Shown: piece by piece, positions 15,909 through 24,798 of the stretch
Position numbering within the stretch: the stretch's first letter is position 1
How the letters are laid out: each line of letters starts with the position of its first letter
Assembly: GCA_003166955.1 (NCBI GenBank)
Contig: PMUI01000050.1
Coordinates: forward strand, 1 to 44,715
Direction of reading: 5' to 3'
Length of the DNA stretch: 44,715 bases
DNA from: Acidobacterium sp.
GTDB taxonomy: Bacteria > Acidobacteriota > Terriglobia > Terriglobales > Acidobacteriaceae
Made by a program: the position numbers and the translations under genes
Notes under the pieces: generated by a model
Databases searched by the model: none
What the model was told of the DNA's origin: nothing
Seen by the model: the letters and a program-made list of their open reading frames with translations, nothing else

Positions 15909-16478
15909 ATGCAGATTACGGGTCGCGATCTGGTCACGATCATTCACGGCATGCTCTTTGGCGGCCTGTTCCTGATGGCGTGCTTCGGCGTGCTGATCCT
16001 GCTGCATCGCTCGCTGAGTATCCGCGGCGGCGGGGAGCTGACCGAGGCAGGGCGGCGACGGGAACATATTTTTCTGGTTGTGATGGTGGTGCTGGGGTGG
16101 GGCGCGGTCCTGTCGGGCGCGTATTTCGTTTATCCCTGGTACCGGGCGATTCCTCCGGCGGGGGTGACGAATCTCGGTGCGTATCCGCAACGCCTGCTGC
16201 TGGCCGATCCGCATACGGCGGGCTGGCATACGCTGGGCATGGAGTGGAAAGAACATGTAGCGTGGATGGCTCCGATCCTGATGACCATGGTTGCCTGGGT
16301 GCTGATGAAGTACGAAGATGCCGGTGAGGAGCATCGGCGCTTGCGGTCAACCGCGGTGGTCTTCGCGCTGGCGGCGCTTTTGGCGGGTGGCGTGGCAGCG
16401 GGTTTCGGAGCGCTGATCGATAAGCAGGCGCCGGTGACAGGTGGGCCTGCGATCAACCTGATGCGGGGGACGCGATGA
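15909..16478 (+). CDS. four-helix membrane protein, unknown function
   Basis: A 189-residue membrane protein I do not recognise. Four hydrophobic segments lie near residues 8-33, 53-78, 115-135 and 145-167. His residues sit at or in the helices (VTIIHGMLFGG, ILLHRS, WKEHVAWMAP), a pattern that could hold a b-type haem, but this is inference. GGGAG precedes the ATG by about 7 bases. Its stop overlaps the next start (ATGA at 16475), so the two membrane proteins are translationally coupled. A beta-barrel protein follows, suggesting a three-gene envelope unit. Confidence 0.75.
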   Translation: MQITGRDLVTIIHGMLFGGLFLMACFGVLILLHRSLSIRGGGELTEAGRRREHIFLVVMVVLGWGAVLSGAYFVYPWYRAIPPAGVTNLGAYPQRLLLADPHTAGWHTLGMEWKEHVAWMAPILMTMVAWVLMKYEDAGEEHRRLRSTAVVFALAALLAGGVAAGFGALIDKQAPVTGGPAINLMRGTR

Positions 16479-16810
16479 AGGCGGCCGGCAATCCGGTGGC
16501 CAACGGCGCGGCGGGCGCGGCCATCGTTGCGGCGAGCCTCGGCTGCTTCGCGCTGGGGGTGTTGGCGGTCGCGGGCGACGGATGGAAGGCGCTGGCGACG
16601 ATGCTGACCTTCTATCGCCCGACCGGTCCACTGTCCGGCGTGAGTACGGTGGCGATCGTGGTCTGGCTGGTTGCGTGGTCTGTTGCGCATCGTGCGTGGA
16701 GAGGAAAGACCGTCGCGTGGGGGAAGGTGAGTGTAGTAGCGTTTATGTTTCTGGGGCTCGCGTTGTTGCTGACGTTTCCGCCGGTTGGCGATTTGCTGCT
16801 GGGTAAGTGA
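16475..16810 (+). CDS. small membrane protein, unknown function
   Basis: A 111-residue protein with three hydrophobic segments: IVAASLGCFALGVLAVAG, VSTVAIVVWLVAWSVAH and VVAFMFLGLALLLTFP. It contains the conserved-looking WKALATMLTFYRPTGPLSGVS loop between the first two. Start ATG 16475 overlaps the preceding stop by 4 bases. No family assigned; context says it works with the four-helix protein upstream and perhaps the outer-membrane barrel downstream. Confidence 0.75.
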   Translation: MKAAGNPVANGAAGAAIVAASLGCFALGVLAVAGDGWKALATMLTFYRPTGPLSGVSTVAIVVWLVAWSVAHRAWRGKTVAWGKVSVVAFMFLGLALLLTFPPVGDLLLGK

Positions 16811-16859
16811 TGCTTTGGCTGAGAAGCGCAGCTGACTCTGGAATTGTTCAGGATTGAAG

Positions 16860-17741
16860 ATGAAGCTGAATTGCCAGCAATTCGCGTGGATGAGCGTTCT
16901 GTTCCTGCTCGGGACGGTGGCGCCCGCGTGGGCCGGGCCGCCGTTTCAGACGGACGATCCGGAGCCGGTCGATTTCCGCCACTACGAGTTCTATCAATTC
17001 GGCACGGTGTCGAGCACGCCGGTAGAAACCGATCCGACGGGGCTGCAGCTCGAATTCAACTGGGGCGTAGTGCCGAATGTGCAGCTGCACGCGATCTTTG
17101 GGTGGGGCGAGGTGATTCCGTCGAACAAACTCGTGTATGCGCCTGCGGGAATCGGGCCGAGTGCGTACGGGCTGGTCGATACGGAGCTGGGCGCGAAGAT
17201 CCGGTTCATCAAGCAGACGAAGAAGCGGCCGGAGATCGGATCGTTCACGATGCTGGAGCTGCCGACAGGGAGCTACGCGAAGGGGCTGGGCATCGGGCGT
17301 GTTTGGTATCGGCTGCCGGTGTGGGTGCAGAAAGATTTTGGCGAATGGACGACGTACGGGGGCGCGGGCTATACGCTGATCCATCAAACGCAGTATGCGA
17401 GCTTTCCGTACGCGGGGTGGCTGCTGCAGCGCAACATTGGGAAGAAGTGGACGCTGGGCGGCGAGATTTTTTCGCATGCGCATGAGGGGCTGGCGGCGCC
17501 GCAGACACAGGCGTCGACGATGGTGGACCTGGGCGGCTACTACTACATTAAGAATCCTGGGCTGCAGATTCTGTTCGCGTACGGGCATTCTGTTTTTGGG
17601 CAGACGGAGAATTACGGATACCTCGGCCTCTATCAGACATGGGGCAAGGACAAGGGCGGCGCGAAGGACGCGGACGACAAGAGCGACAAGGCTGACAGTG
17701 GCGGGCACGGATTTCTGAGCCGTATGTTTGCGGGGCGCTGA
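16860..17741 (+). CDS. putative outer-membrane beta-barrel protein
   Basis: A 293-residue secreted protein with signal peptide (SVLFLLGTVAPAWA) and mature start GPPFQTDDPEPVDFRHYEFY. The rest alternates hydrophobic and polar residues with many aromatic ends (QLQLEF-like strands, IGRVWYRLPVWVQ, GYYYIKNPGLQILFAYGHS), as in outer-membrane barrels of transporter type. ATG 16860 is preferred over TTG 16854 because AGGA lies 7 bases before it. A charged Lys/Asp-rich segment sits near the C-terminus. Substrate unknown. It closes the three-gene membrane cluster. Confidence 0.78.
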   Translation: MKLNCQQFAWMSVLFLLGTVAPAWAGPPFQTDDPEPVDFRHYEFYQFGTVSSTPVETDPTGLQLEFNWGVVPNVQLHAIFGWGEVIPSNKLVYAPAGIGPSAYGLVDTELGAKIRFIKQTKKRPEIGSFTMLELPTGSYAKGLGIGRVWYRLPVWVQKDFGEWTTYGGAGYTLIHQTQYASFPYAGWLLQRNIGKKWTLGGEIFSHAHEGLAAPQTQASTMVDLGGYYYIKNPGLQILFAYGHSVFGQTENYGYLGLYQTWGKDKGGAKDADDKSDKADSGGHGFLSRMFAGR

Positions 17742-17794
17742 CGGCGCGCGGGACCGCGTTTCAGGGTTGGATCGCGGGCCGGTCACTCGCTGCA

Positions 17795-17800
17795 TATACT
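17795..17800 (+). promoter_or_regulatory. putative -10 giving a leaderless esterase mRNA
   Basis: TATACT lies 7 bases before the ATG at 17808. Transcription from it would begin at or next to the start codon. No Shine-Dalgarno is visible. Confidence 0.4.
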
Positions 17801-17807
17801 GAACGCA

Positions 17808-18779
17808 ATGACGCGGCGACTATATCTAAGTTTTTTGGTGATGATGTTTTCTTTGGCGTTGCGAGCGCAGCTTCCGGCGGGTATGCCGCAGCCGATTTTT
17901 CTGTGGCCGCAGGGCGCGCCGGACGCGCTGGGCCAGACCGAGGCCGACAAGCCGCGGCTCTATCCCTTTCTGCCGCAGACGCGTTCGACGAGCACGGCGG
18001 TGCTGGTGATTCCGGGCGGAGGCTATCAGCATGTGGCCATCGGACATGAGGGCGTGCAAATTGCAGCCTGGCTGAACGCGCAGGGCGTTCCGGCGTTCGT
18101 GCTGGACTACCGCGTCGCACCGTATCACTACCCTGTGCCGATTGAAGACGGGCAGCGGGCGATGCGGCTGATTCGCGCGCATGCGGCCGAGTATGGGATC
18201 GATCCGCATCGGCTGGGCGTGTGGGGATTTTCGGCGGGCGGGCATCTGGCTTCGACGCTGGGCACGCACTGCGACGCGGATGCGGTTCCGGCGTCAACCC
18301 CCGACGGGGCTGATGCGCAAAGCTGTCGTCCGGATTTCATGGTGCTGTCGTATCCGGTAATCAGCATGCAGCTGCCGGAAGCGCACGCAAATTCGCGGAT
18401 GAATCTGCTGGGGCCGAATGTCGATCCCGCGCTGGAGCGCCGCTACTCGAATCATCTGGCGGTGGCCGCGGAGACGCCGGCGACGTTTTTGTTCGCGACG
18501 ACGAACGATCCGACCGTGCCGGTGGCGAATAGCCTAGATTTCTATCGCGCGCTCCAGCAGGCGCACGTTCCTGCCGAACTCCACATCTACGACTTCGCCA
18601 ATCACGGCTGCGGGCTGTGCGGGTCAATCATTCCGCTCTCGACCTGGCCTGGTTTGCTGCGGAACTGGCTGGTGCAGCGGGGATGGATTCCCTTAACCGC
18701 TCCGCCGCCGCCTGCGCCGGCGCCCAATTTGCCTTCGTGGATTCCGGGGCTGACCGGGCCGGGCAAGCCTGCGCAATAA
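17808..18779 (+). CDS. secreted alpha/beta hydrolase (BD-FAE/acetyl esterase type)
   Basis: A 323-residue esterase with a signal peptide (LSFLVMMFSLALRAQ). The fold is shown by the oxyanion segment PGGGY (70-73), nucleophile S142 in WGFSAGGHLAS, predicted acid D234 in TTNDPTVPV and catalytic H266 in FANHGCGL. Family members commonly deacetylate plant polysaccharides, and the name endo-1,4-xylanase/acetyl esterase is often attached, but the substrate here is unknown. The C-terminus is a proline-rich tail. The stop is 6 bases before the next gene, so rluD may share its transcript. Confidence 0.88.
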   Translation: MTRRLYLSFLVMMFSLALRAQLPAGMPQPIFLWPQGAPDALGQTEADKPRLYPFLPQTRSTSTAVLVIPGGGYQHVAIGHEGVQIAAWLNAQGVPAFVLDYRVAPYHYPVPIEDGQRAMRLIRAHAAEYGIDPHRLGVWGFSAGGHLASTLGTHCDADAVPASTPDGADAQSCRPDFMVLSYPVISMQLPEAHANSRMNLLGPNVDPALERRYSNHLAVAAETPATFLFATTNDPTVPVANSLDFYRALQQAHVPAELHIYDFANHGCGLCGSIIPLSTWPGLLRNWLVQRGWIPLTAPPPPAPAPNLPSWIPGLTGPGKPAQ

Positions 18780-18785
18780 GTCACC

Positions 18786-19802
18786 ATGGCGATTACTTAT
18801 AACGTTCCCACGGAAGCGGCAAAGCAGCGGCTGGATGCGTGGCTGGCTGCGCAGATGAGCGGAGTGAGCCGCGAGCGCGTGCAGTTGCTGCTGGAGCAGG
18901 AGAAGGTTCGCATCGGGGGCGCAACGCCGCGCGCGTCCTATCGGCTGCGGGGTGGCGAGGCGGTTGAGGTTCTGGGCGATCCCACGCCTCCTCCGCTGAA
19001 AGCTTTTGCCGAGGACATTCCGCTCAGCATCGTTTATGAGGACGACGAGCTTTCGGTGATCGACAAACCGGCGGGGATGACGGTGCATGCCGGAGCGGGC
19101 GCGGTGGAAGGCGAAGGCGGCACGCTGGTGAACGCGCTGCTGCATCGCTACCAGTCGCTGTCGTCGGTGGGCGGGGAGCAGCGGCCGGGGATTGTGCATC
19201 GGCTCGACAAGCAGACCAGCGGGCTGATCATTGTGGCGCGCAACGATGCTGCGCACGCGCGGCTGGCGGAGATGTTCGCGCAGCGGCAGATGCGGAAGAC
19301 GTACATCGCGCTGGTGCATGGGCACCTGAAGCAGGACCACGGCACGATTGACGCGCCTATCGGCCGCGATCTCGTGCGGCGGACGCGCATGACGACGCGC
19401 CGGCGGACGGGCGCGCGCAACGCCGTCTCGCACTATACCGTGCTGCGCAGGATCAGTTCGCGCTTTGGCCCGTTCACGCTGGTTTCGGTGCGGATCGAGA
19501 CCGGGCGGACGCATCAGATTCGCGTGCACCTGGCTTCCATCGGCCATCCCGTGGTCGGTGACACGCTCTACGGCGCCCCCGCGCGGCTGATGGTGATCCC
19601 TTCGCGGCAGACGAGGGATCCTGAGCCCGAGAGCCTGGCGTTGCAACGGAATTTTCTGCATGCGGCGGAGCTGGAGTTCGCGCACCCGCGCACGGGAGAA
19701 CCGGTCCAACTGAAGTCCGCGCTGCCCGAGGAGCTGGAAACACTGCTGCGGGCGATCGAATCCGGGAACATCGAGAGCAAGAGAGAATCAGAGTTTCGGT
19801 AG
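18786..19802 (+). CDS. RluA/RluD-family 23S rRNA pseudouridine synthase
   Basis: Converts specific uridines in RNA (usually 23S rRNA) to pseudouridine. An N-terminal S4 RNA-binding domain covers about residues 12-60 and the catalytic domain follows. The active-site motif HRLDKQTSG has the essential Asp at 141. Other family motifs are IDKPAGMTVH and ETGRTHQIRVHL. Length (338) is normal. The RluD rather than RluC assignment rests on overall layout only. It converges with the broken monooxygenase, overlapping it by 15 bases at the 3' ends. Confidence 0.92.
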   Translation: MAITYNVPTEAAKQRLDAWLAAQMSGVSRERVQLLLEQEKVRIGGATPRASYRLRGGEAVEVLGDPTPPPLKAFAEDIPLSIVYEDDELSVIDKPAGMTVHAGAGAVEGEGGTLVNALLHRYQSLSSVGGEQRPGIVHRLDKQTSGLIIVARNDAAHARLAEMFAQRQMRKTYIALVHGHLKQDHGTIDAPIGRDLVRRTRMTTRRRTGARNAVSHYTVLRRISSRFGPFTLVSVRIETGRTHQIRVHLASIGHPVVGDTLYGAPARLMVIPSRQTRDPEPESLALQRNFLHAAELEFAHPRTGEPVQLKSALPEELETLLRAIESGNIESKRESEFR

Positions 19803-20915
19803 CGGATAAAACAGAAGCTGGCGGAAGAGTCGCCGCTCCATCCTTCGACCGAGGGGCGAAGCCGAAACCGAGTTGCGCAGCCACTCGAGCGCAGGTTGAT
19901 CCAGCTGCAGGATGCGGCCGGTTCGCCTGGAATTGTTCACAATCGCGGCTGTGCGCGGGATGCGGAGACGCTCGTACGCGCGCAACGCCGCGTCCACGGG
20001 CTGCTCGGCGCGCAGGCAGTGCGCCAGAACGACGGCATCTTCCAGCGCCTGACACGCGCCCTGGCCGAGATTCGGAGTGGCGGCGTGCGCCGCGTCTCCG
20101 AGCAGCGTCGCGCGTCCGAGGCCCCACTTGCGAAGCGGAGGGCGATCCAGAATATCGTTTTGGATAATGGAGTCCGAGGGCGTGCTTTCGACGACTCCCG
20201 GAATCGGCGGAGCCCAGTTGCGGCAGAGCGCCAGAACCTCAGCCTTGCCGCCGGCCGTGCCCTCGGGCGCGTTTTTCGTCACGAACCAGTAGATCTGTCC
20301 TTCGCCGCAGTGCCAGATGCCACATTGCATGCCGTGGCCCACCGCCAGAATTGCGGACCCATCCGGCAGAGATCCATCATCGCGGCAGATTCCCCGCCAG
20401 CAGGTGTAGCCTGCGTAGACCGGCGCCGCTTTTCCGTGAAGGGCCTGGCGAATCGCCGATGCAATGCCATCCGCTCCAACCAGAACATCGGCTTCGACGC
20501 GTTCGCCGTCTTCCAGAATCGCGGTCGACTGCTCGAAACCAATGCAGCGTGCGCCGGTTCGCACAGACCAGGGCGGCAGTGTCTGCAACAAGATCTGTTG
20601 CAGTGCAGCACGGTGAACGCAAACGCACGGTGCGCTGGCTTCCCGGCTAAGACTCGCGACGTCGGTGACCGCGACCAGACGTCCGGAGGCAGTGCTCGTG
20701 ACGATCTGTTCGACGACTGTCGCCGACGCGAGTACCTAGTCTTCCACGCCGAGTTCGCGGAGCGCATGCACGGCATTCGACCACAGAGAAAGTCCCGCGC
20801 CCACCTCGCGAATCTGTGGGACTCGCTCGAGGACGAGGACATCGACGCCGATCTTTCGAAGCGCGACTGCGGCTGCAAGGCCGCCGATTCCGCCTCCGAT
20901 GACGACTGCCCGCAT
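19788..20915 (-). pseudogene. FAD-dependent monooxygenase with in-frame amber codon
   Basis: One reading frame from ATG 20915 to 19788 encodes a complete p-hydroxybenzoate hydroxylase-like FAD monooxygenase, interrupted only by TAG at codon 60 (20736-20738). The first 59 codons give the dinucleotide site VVIGGGIGGLAAAVAL. After the stop come VLVGADGIASAIRQ (the DG motif) and ATLLGDAAHAATPNLGQGACQALEDA (the GD motif). A single base change, for example GAG to TAG, would explain it. No internal start near the stop would rescue the FAD site. The substrate is unknown. It is either recently inactivated, a sequence error, or read through. Confidence 0.82.
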
Positions 20916-21020
20916 TGCGCCAGTCTAAGCGATGCTGCTGCTGGCGGCGCTGGCGTGCACGTTGCCAGGCGCGCAAACCGGGCCATCATCGGCGAGAATT
21001 GAGTTGGAGGATTTTCGTCG

Positions 21021-21452
21021 ATGCAGGTTTTATATACAGCGGATGTAACGGCCGAGGGCGCGCGCCACGGCCATGTGCGCAGCTCCGATGGGCTGCTCGA
21101 TCTGGACCTGGCGCTGCCGCCGGGGATGGGCGGCAAGGGCGACAAGACGAACCCGGAGCAGTTGTTTGGCGCGGGTTACGCGGCGTGCTTTGGCGGCGCG
21201 GTGGAATACATGGCGCTTCAGGCAAAGAAAAAGACGGGCGTGGTCGCGGTGCGGGCGCGTGTCGGAGTCGGTCCATTCGACGAGGGCAAGGGCGAGGGGT
21301 TCACTCTGCGCGTCGAACTGGACGTGACGATTCCAGAGCAGGATCAGGCGAGCGCGGAGGAACTGGTCGCGGCTGCGCACCGGGCTTGTCCGTATTCGAA
21401 TGCGACGCGCGGGAATATTGAGGTGAAGCTAACCGCGCACGGCGGAAAGTGA
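21021..21452 (+). CDS. ohr: organic hydroperoxide resistance protein Ohr
   Basis: A thiol peroxidase of the OsmC/Ohr family that reduces organic and fatty-acid hydroperoxides in the cytoplasm. The 143 residues carry both redox cysteines: C56 in GYAACFGGA and C124 in HRACPYSNATRGN. The second motif identifies Ohr rather than OsmC. A strong GGAGGA ribosome site precedes the ATG. No OhrR regulator gene is adjacent. The stop codon is followed by a heptamer array at 21459. Confidence 0.93.
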   Translation: MQVLYTADVTAEGARHGHVRSSDGLLDLDLALPPGMGGKGDKTNPEQLFGAGYAACFGGAVEYMALQAKKKTGVVAVRARVGVGPFDEGKGEGFTLRVELDVTIPEQDQASAEELVAAAHRACPYSNATRGNIEVKLTAHGGK

Positions 21453-21458
21453 AAAAAC

Positions 21459-21486
21459 AGGGAACAGGGAATAGGGAATAGGCGAC
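21459..21486. repeat. heptamer array after the ohr stop
   Basis: Four units in register starting 7 bases after the TGA. Consensus AGGGAAT: units two and three exact, unit one AGGGAAC, unit four AGGCGAC. The AGGGAAT word also occurs at 14-20. Confidence 0.7.
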
Positions 21487-21550
21487 AGCGAAAGGCGGCC
21501 GCTGGAAGGCGAGTCGCGGCGGTGCCGGGAACGTTGCGTACCATGGCTGT

Positions 21551-22468
21551 ATGCGGAGCGAACGCAGGCTGGCCGCTTTTCTGGCGCTGAGCGGTGGGAT
21601 CATTGCGATCTCCTGGTCGGCGATTTTCGTTCGCTGGTCGAGGATGCCAGGGGTCAGCTCGGCGTTTTATCGCATGGCCATCGCGTTGCCCGTGCTGTGG
21701 GCGGTGCTTCTCCTGCAGCGCTCGGCGCGCCGCAGCCTTTCGACGCGGACGATCTGGATCGCTGTGGCCGGCGGGGTGTTCTTTGCCGGCGACGTTGGGC
21801 TCTGGAACGTCGCGGTGATGCACACCTCCGCGGGGAATGCGACGTTTCTGAGCAATATTTCTCCGCTGTTCGTGGGGCTCTTCACCTGGATGCTGACGCG
21901 GAAACTGCCTTCGAGCCGATTCTGGGCGGCGCTTCTCGTCAGCACTGTCGGCAGTTGCCTCATTGTTACGGCCGACCTGCGTCACGCCTTCTCGCGTTCG
22001 TCGGCCGATGGCCTGGCCGTGCTGGCCGCCGTTTGCTTCGCGCTCTATCTGGTCATCACTGGCAGGCTACGTGCGAAGGTGGATGCCGGGATGCTGCTGG
22101 CTCTGTCGACTACTGCGAGTGCCGCCACGCTGCTTGTCTGCGCCGCCTTGGGGCATTTTTCGCTGGCGGTTCCGGGAGTTGGTCCGCTGTGGGCTCTGCT
22201 CGGACTCGGTTTGGTTTGTCAGGTAGGCGGCTACTACGGGCTGACCTATGCGCTGGGACATTTGCCTGTCACAGTGAGCTCGATTCTTTGGCTGACCATT
22301 GCGCCCCTAACGGCTGTTTTTGCGTGGATGATCTTCGGTGAGCGGATGTCGCCGATGGAGATTGCCGGTGGGGCGCTGGTGCTGACGGGGGTTTGGATCG
22401 TGGGGCGGCGGCAGAAGGCGGAGATTCCGCAGGTGGAAGAGCTGCTTCCGCCTGTGGCTCAGGTTTAG
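21551..22468 (+). CDS. EamA/DMT-superfamily transporter
   Basis: A 305-residue inner-membrane permease with ten predicted helices in two homologous EamA halves. The first half has SAIFVRWSR and AFYRMAIALP, the second LGHLPVTVSSILWLTIAPLTAVFAW and FGERMSPMEIAGGALVLTGV, all typical of drug/metabolite transporters. The substrate cannot be predicted. The start is ATG 21551; no clear ribosome site. It converges on rel with only three bases between the stops. Confidence 0.9.
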   Translation: MRSERRLAAFLALSGGIIAISWSAIFVRWSRMPGVSSAFYRMAIALPVLWAVLLLQRSARRSLSTRTIWIAVAGGVFFAGDVGLWNVAVMHTSAGNATFLSNISPLFVGLFTWMLTRKLPSSRFWAALLVSTVGSCLIVTADLRHAFSRSSADGLAVLAAVCFALYLVITGRLRAKVDAGMLLALSTTASAATLLVCAALGHFSLAVPGVGPLWALLGLGLVCQVGGYYGLTYALGHLPVTVSSILWLTIAPLTAVFAWMIFGERMSPMEIAGGALVLTGVWIVGRRQKAEIPQVEELLPPVAQV

Positions 22469-22471
22469 CGG

Positions 22472-24718
22472 CTACAGCTTCTGCGAGCGCTGGACGTCGC
22501 GTACGCCGGGCAGCCGTCGCAATGCCTGCACCAGGCGCGTCAGGTGCCGCACATCTTCGGCGTCGATGACAAACTCGATGGTCGCGTCGCCGTTTTCGCC
22601 TGAGTGCGTTTCCATGGTCCGGATGTTGGTGTTCTCGTCGCTGATGATGGCGGTGATTTCCTTGAGCATGCCTGCGCGGTCGTCGCAATGCACCGTGAAG
22701 CGGACCGGATAGGTCTGGCGGGTGCCGTCGCTATCGTCGCCGGTGCGCGCCCATTCGACGGAGATGCGGCGGTCAGCCTCGTAGAGCAGGTTCTGCACAT
22801 TGGGACAGCTACGCGCGTGGACGGCGACGCCCTTGCCGCGCGTGACGTAGCCGATGATCTCCTCGCCGCGGATGGGGTTGCAACATCGCGCGCGATAGAC
22901 GAGCAGCTCGTTCTGGCCCTCGACGATGAGCGAATCGGTTCCACTGACGGCGGCCGCGCGGCGTACGGCATCGGCTCCGGGACTGGAGGGTGCGGCGGGA
23001 GTTTCTGTTTCCTGCGGCTGATGGATGAGGCCGGGGGCGAGGCGGTTGAGCACCTGGCGCGCCGAGTACTTGCCGAATCCGATCGCCGACCACAAATCGT
23101 TCGGCGTCGCCACGCTGTAGTCCGCGGCAACGCGGGCGTAGTCCGATTCCTGGAACTGCGAGAGGCCGACTTTATATTTGCGGGCTTCGCGCTCGAGCAG
23201 CTTGCGGCCGATCTCGATAGCGCGCTCGCGCTGGTGCTCGTTGAGCCAGTGGCGAATTTTGTTGCGGGCGCGCGGGCTTTTGACGAAGGTGAGCCAGTCG
23301 CGGCTGGGCGTGTGGCCGTTCTGGGTGATGACTTCGACGATGTCGCCGTTGCGGAGTTTGGTGCGCAGCGGAACCATGCGGCCGTTGACGCGTGCGCCGA
23401 TGCAGGTGTTTCCGACTTCGGTGTGGATGGTGTAGGCGAAATCGATGGGCGTGCCGTCGCGCGGGACCACGACGACTTTGCCTTTCGGCGTGAAGGTGTA
23501 GACCTCCTCCGGGTACAGGTCGATCTTGAGCGTCGACAGGAACTCGTTGGGATCGGTCATGTCGCGCTGCCACTCGACGAGTTGACGGACCCAGGCGAGA
23601 CGCTGCTCGTCGCGCGCGCTGACGGGGGATCCGCCGGCTTTGTACTTCCAGTGCGCGGCGATGCCCTCCTCCGCGATGCGGTGCATTTCTTCGGTGCGGA
23701 TTTGCACTTCGAACTGGTGGCCGCCCTCGCCCATCACAGTTGTGTGCAGTGACTGATACAAATTCGGGCGCGGCATGGCGATGAAGTCCTTGATGCGGCC
23801 GGGGACGGGGCGCCAAATGCTGTGGATGATGCCGAAGACTGCGTAGCAGTCCTGGACGCTCGAGGTGATGACGCGCAGGGCGAGCAGGTCGTAGACCTGA
23901 TCGATGGAGGTCTGCGACTTTACCAGCTTGCTGTGGATGCTGTAGAGGCGCTTGATGCGCCATTCCACGCGGGCCTTGATGTTGTTCTCGTGCAGGCGCT
24001 CGGAGAGCAGGCCGTCGACACCGGCGAGGAACTGTTCGCCTTCGGAGCGGCGGGCTTCGACGGCTTCGTGCAACTGCTCCCAGGTGATGGGATCGACCCA
24101 GCGAAAGGCCAGGTCCTCGAGTTCGCCGCGGAGTTTGCCCATGCCGAGGCGATGCGCGAGCGGCGCGTAGATGTCGAGGGTTTCGCGGGCAATGGCGCGC
24201 TGGCGCTCGGGGTCGAGATGCTCGAGCGTGCGCATGTTGTGCAGGCGGTCCGCGAGCTTGATGAGAACCACGCGCACATCGCTGACCATCGCCAGCAGCA
24301 TCTTGCGGACGTTCTCGGCCTGGCGATCTTCGCGATTTGCGAACTGGATTTTATCGATTTTCGTCACGCCTTCGACGATGTGGGCCACCTGCTCGCCGAA
24401 TTTCGCGACGATGTCTTCGGTCGTGACGGGCGTGTCTTCGACCGCGTCGTGCAGCAGTCCAGCGGCGATGGCGGTCGAATCGAGCTTCATCTCCGCGAGG
24501 ACGAGGGCGACCTCCAGCGGGTGCAGGACGTAGGGCTCGCCGGAGGCGCGCAGCTGGCCGTTGTGGTGCTCAAGGCAGAACTGCCAGGCCTGGCGGATGA
24601 TGTTGACGTCGTCGGAGGGGCGATTGGCGTGAACCGTGTCCAGCAGCCGGCCAAACTTCTCCCGGAACAGGTCAGGGACCCGCTCTACGGGGAGCGTGGT
24701 GGGCTGAACACTCGCCAT
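22472..24718 (-). CDS. rel: bifunctional (p)ppGpp synthetase/hydrolase Rel
   Basis: Makes and degrades the alarmone (p)ppGpp in the stringent response. The 748 residues have all expected domains: HD hydrolase (about 45-200, H90 D91 in LLHDAVEDTP, KLADRLHNMRT), RelA_SpoT synthetase (about 250-365), TGS (about 400-460), a helical/zinc-finger-like region with CCNPIRGEEIIGYVTRGKG, and a C-terminal ACT domain. RIKD at 308-311 is the RxKD form found in bifunctional Rel/SpoT rather than EXDD of RelA. The hydrolase residues look intact. A TATAAT box lies 5 bases before the ATG, so the mRNA may be leaderless. Confidence 0.96.
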   Translation of the reverse strand: MASVQPTTLPVERVPDLFREKFGRLLDTVHANRPSDDVNIIRQAWQFCLEHHNGQLRASGEPYVLHPLEVALVLAEMKLDSTAIAAGLLHDAVEDTPVTTEDIVAKFGEQVAHIVEGVTKIDKIQFANREDRQAENVRKMLLAMVSDVRVVLIKLADRLHNMRTLEHLDPERQRAIARETLDIYAPLAHRLGMGKLRGELEDLAFRWVDPITWEQLHEAVEARRSEGEQFLAGVDGLLSERLHENNIKARVEWRIKRLYSIHSKLVKSQTSIDQVYDLLALRVITSSVQDCYAVFGIIHSIWRPVPGRIKDFIAMPRPNLYQSLHTTVMGEGGHQFEVQIRTEEMHRIAEEGIAAHWKYKAGGSPVSARDEQRLAWVRQLVEWQRDMTDPNEFLSTLKIDLYPEEVYTFTPKGKVVVVPRDGTPIDFAYTIHTEVGNTCIGARVNGRMVPLRTKLRNGDIVEVITQNGHTPSRDWLTFVKSPRARNKIRHWLNEHQRERAIEIGRKLLEREARKYKVGLSQFQESDYARVAADYSVATPNDLWSAIGFGKYSARQVLNRLAPGLIHQPQETETPAAPSSPGADAVRRAAAVSGTDSLIVEGQNELLVYRARCCNPIRGEEIIGYVTRGKGVAVHARSCPNVQNLLYEADRRISVEWARTGDDSDGTRQTYPVRFTVHCDDRAGMLKEITAIISDENTNIRTMETHSGENGDATIEFVIDAEDVRHLTRLVQALRRLPGVRDVQRSQKL

Positions 24719-24723
24719 GACCC

Positions 24724-24729
24724 ATTATA
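24724..24729 (-). promoter_or_regulatory. perfect -10 (TATAAT) for rel
   Basis: On the - strand TATAAT is followed by GGGTC and then the rel ATG. The -35 position (about 24747-24752) falls inside the heptamer array and does not match consensus. Transcription would start at the A of the start codon or within 2 bases. Confidence 0.5.
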
Positions 24730-24743
24730 TGCGGGAGTTGCAA

Positions 24744-24792
24744 GAGACACGTGACACGTGACAGGTTGCAGGTTTCAGGTGACAGGGTGCAG
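24744..24792. repeat. seven-unit heptamer array between rel and the hydrolase gene
   Basis: Seven contiguous 7-base units in perfect register. On the + strand the consensus is GTGACAG; sense to the hydrolase it is CTGTCAC. The array ends 6 bases past the hydrolase stop (24799) and 25 bases before the rel start. This is the longest array in the window. It contains the word ACAGGGTGCAG shared with 11393-11403. Confidence 0.75.
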
Positions 24793-24798
24793 CGCTCG

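Noticed and set aside
15863-16327. Open frame starting after AGGAGACAGGT
   Set aside because: The ribosome site is good, but the frame overlaps the four-helix membrane protein gene in a different phase and its product has no hydrophobic or conserved pattern. The GGGAG before 15909 serves the real gene.
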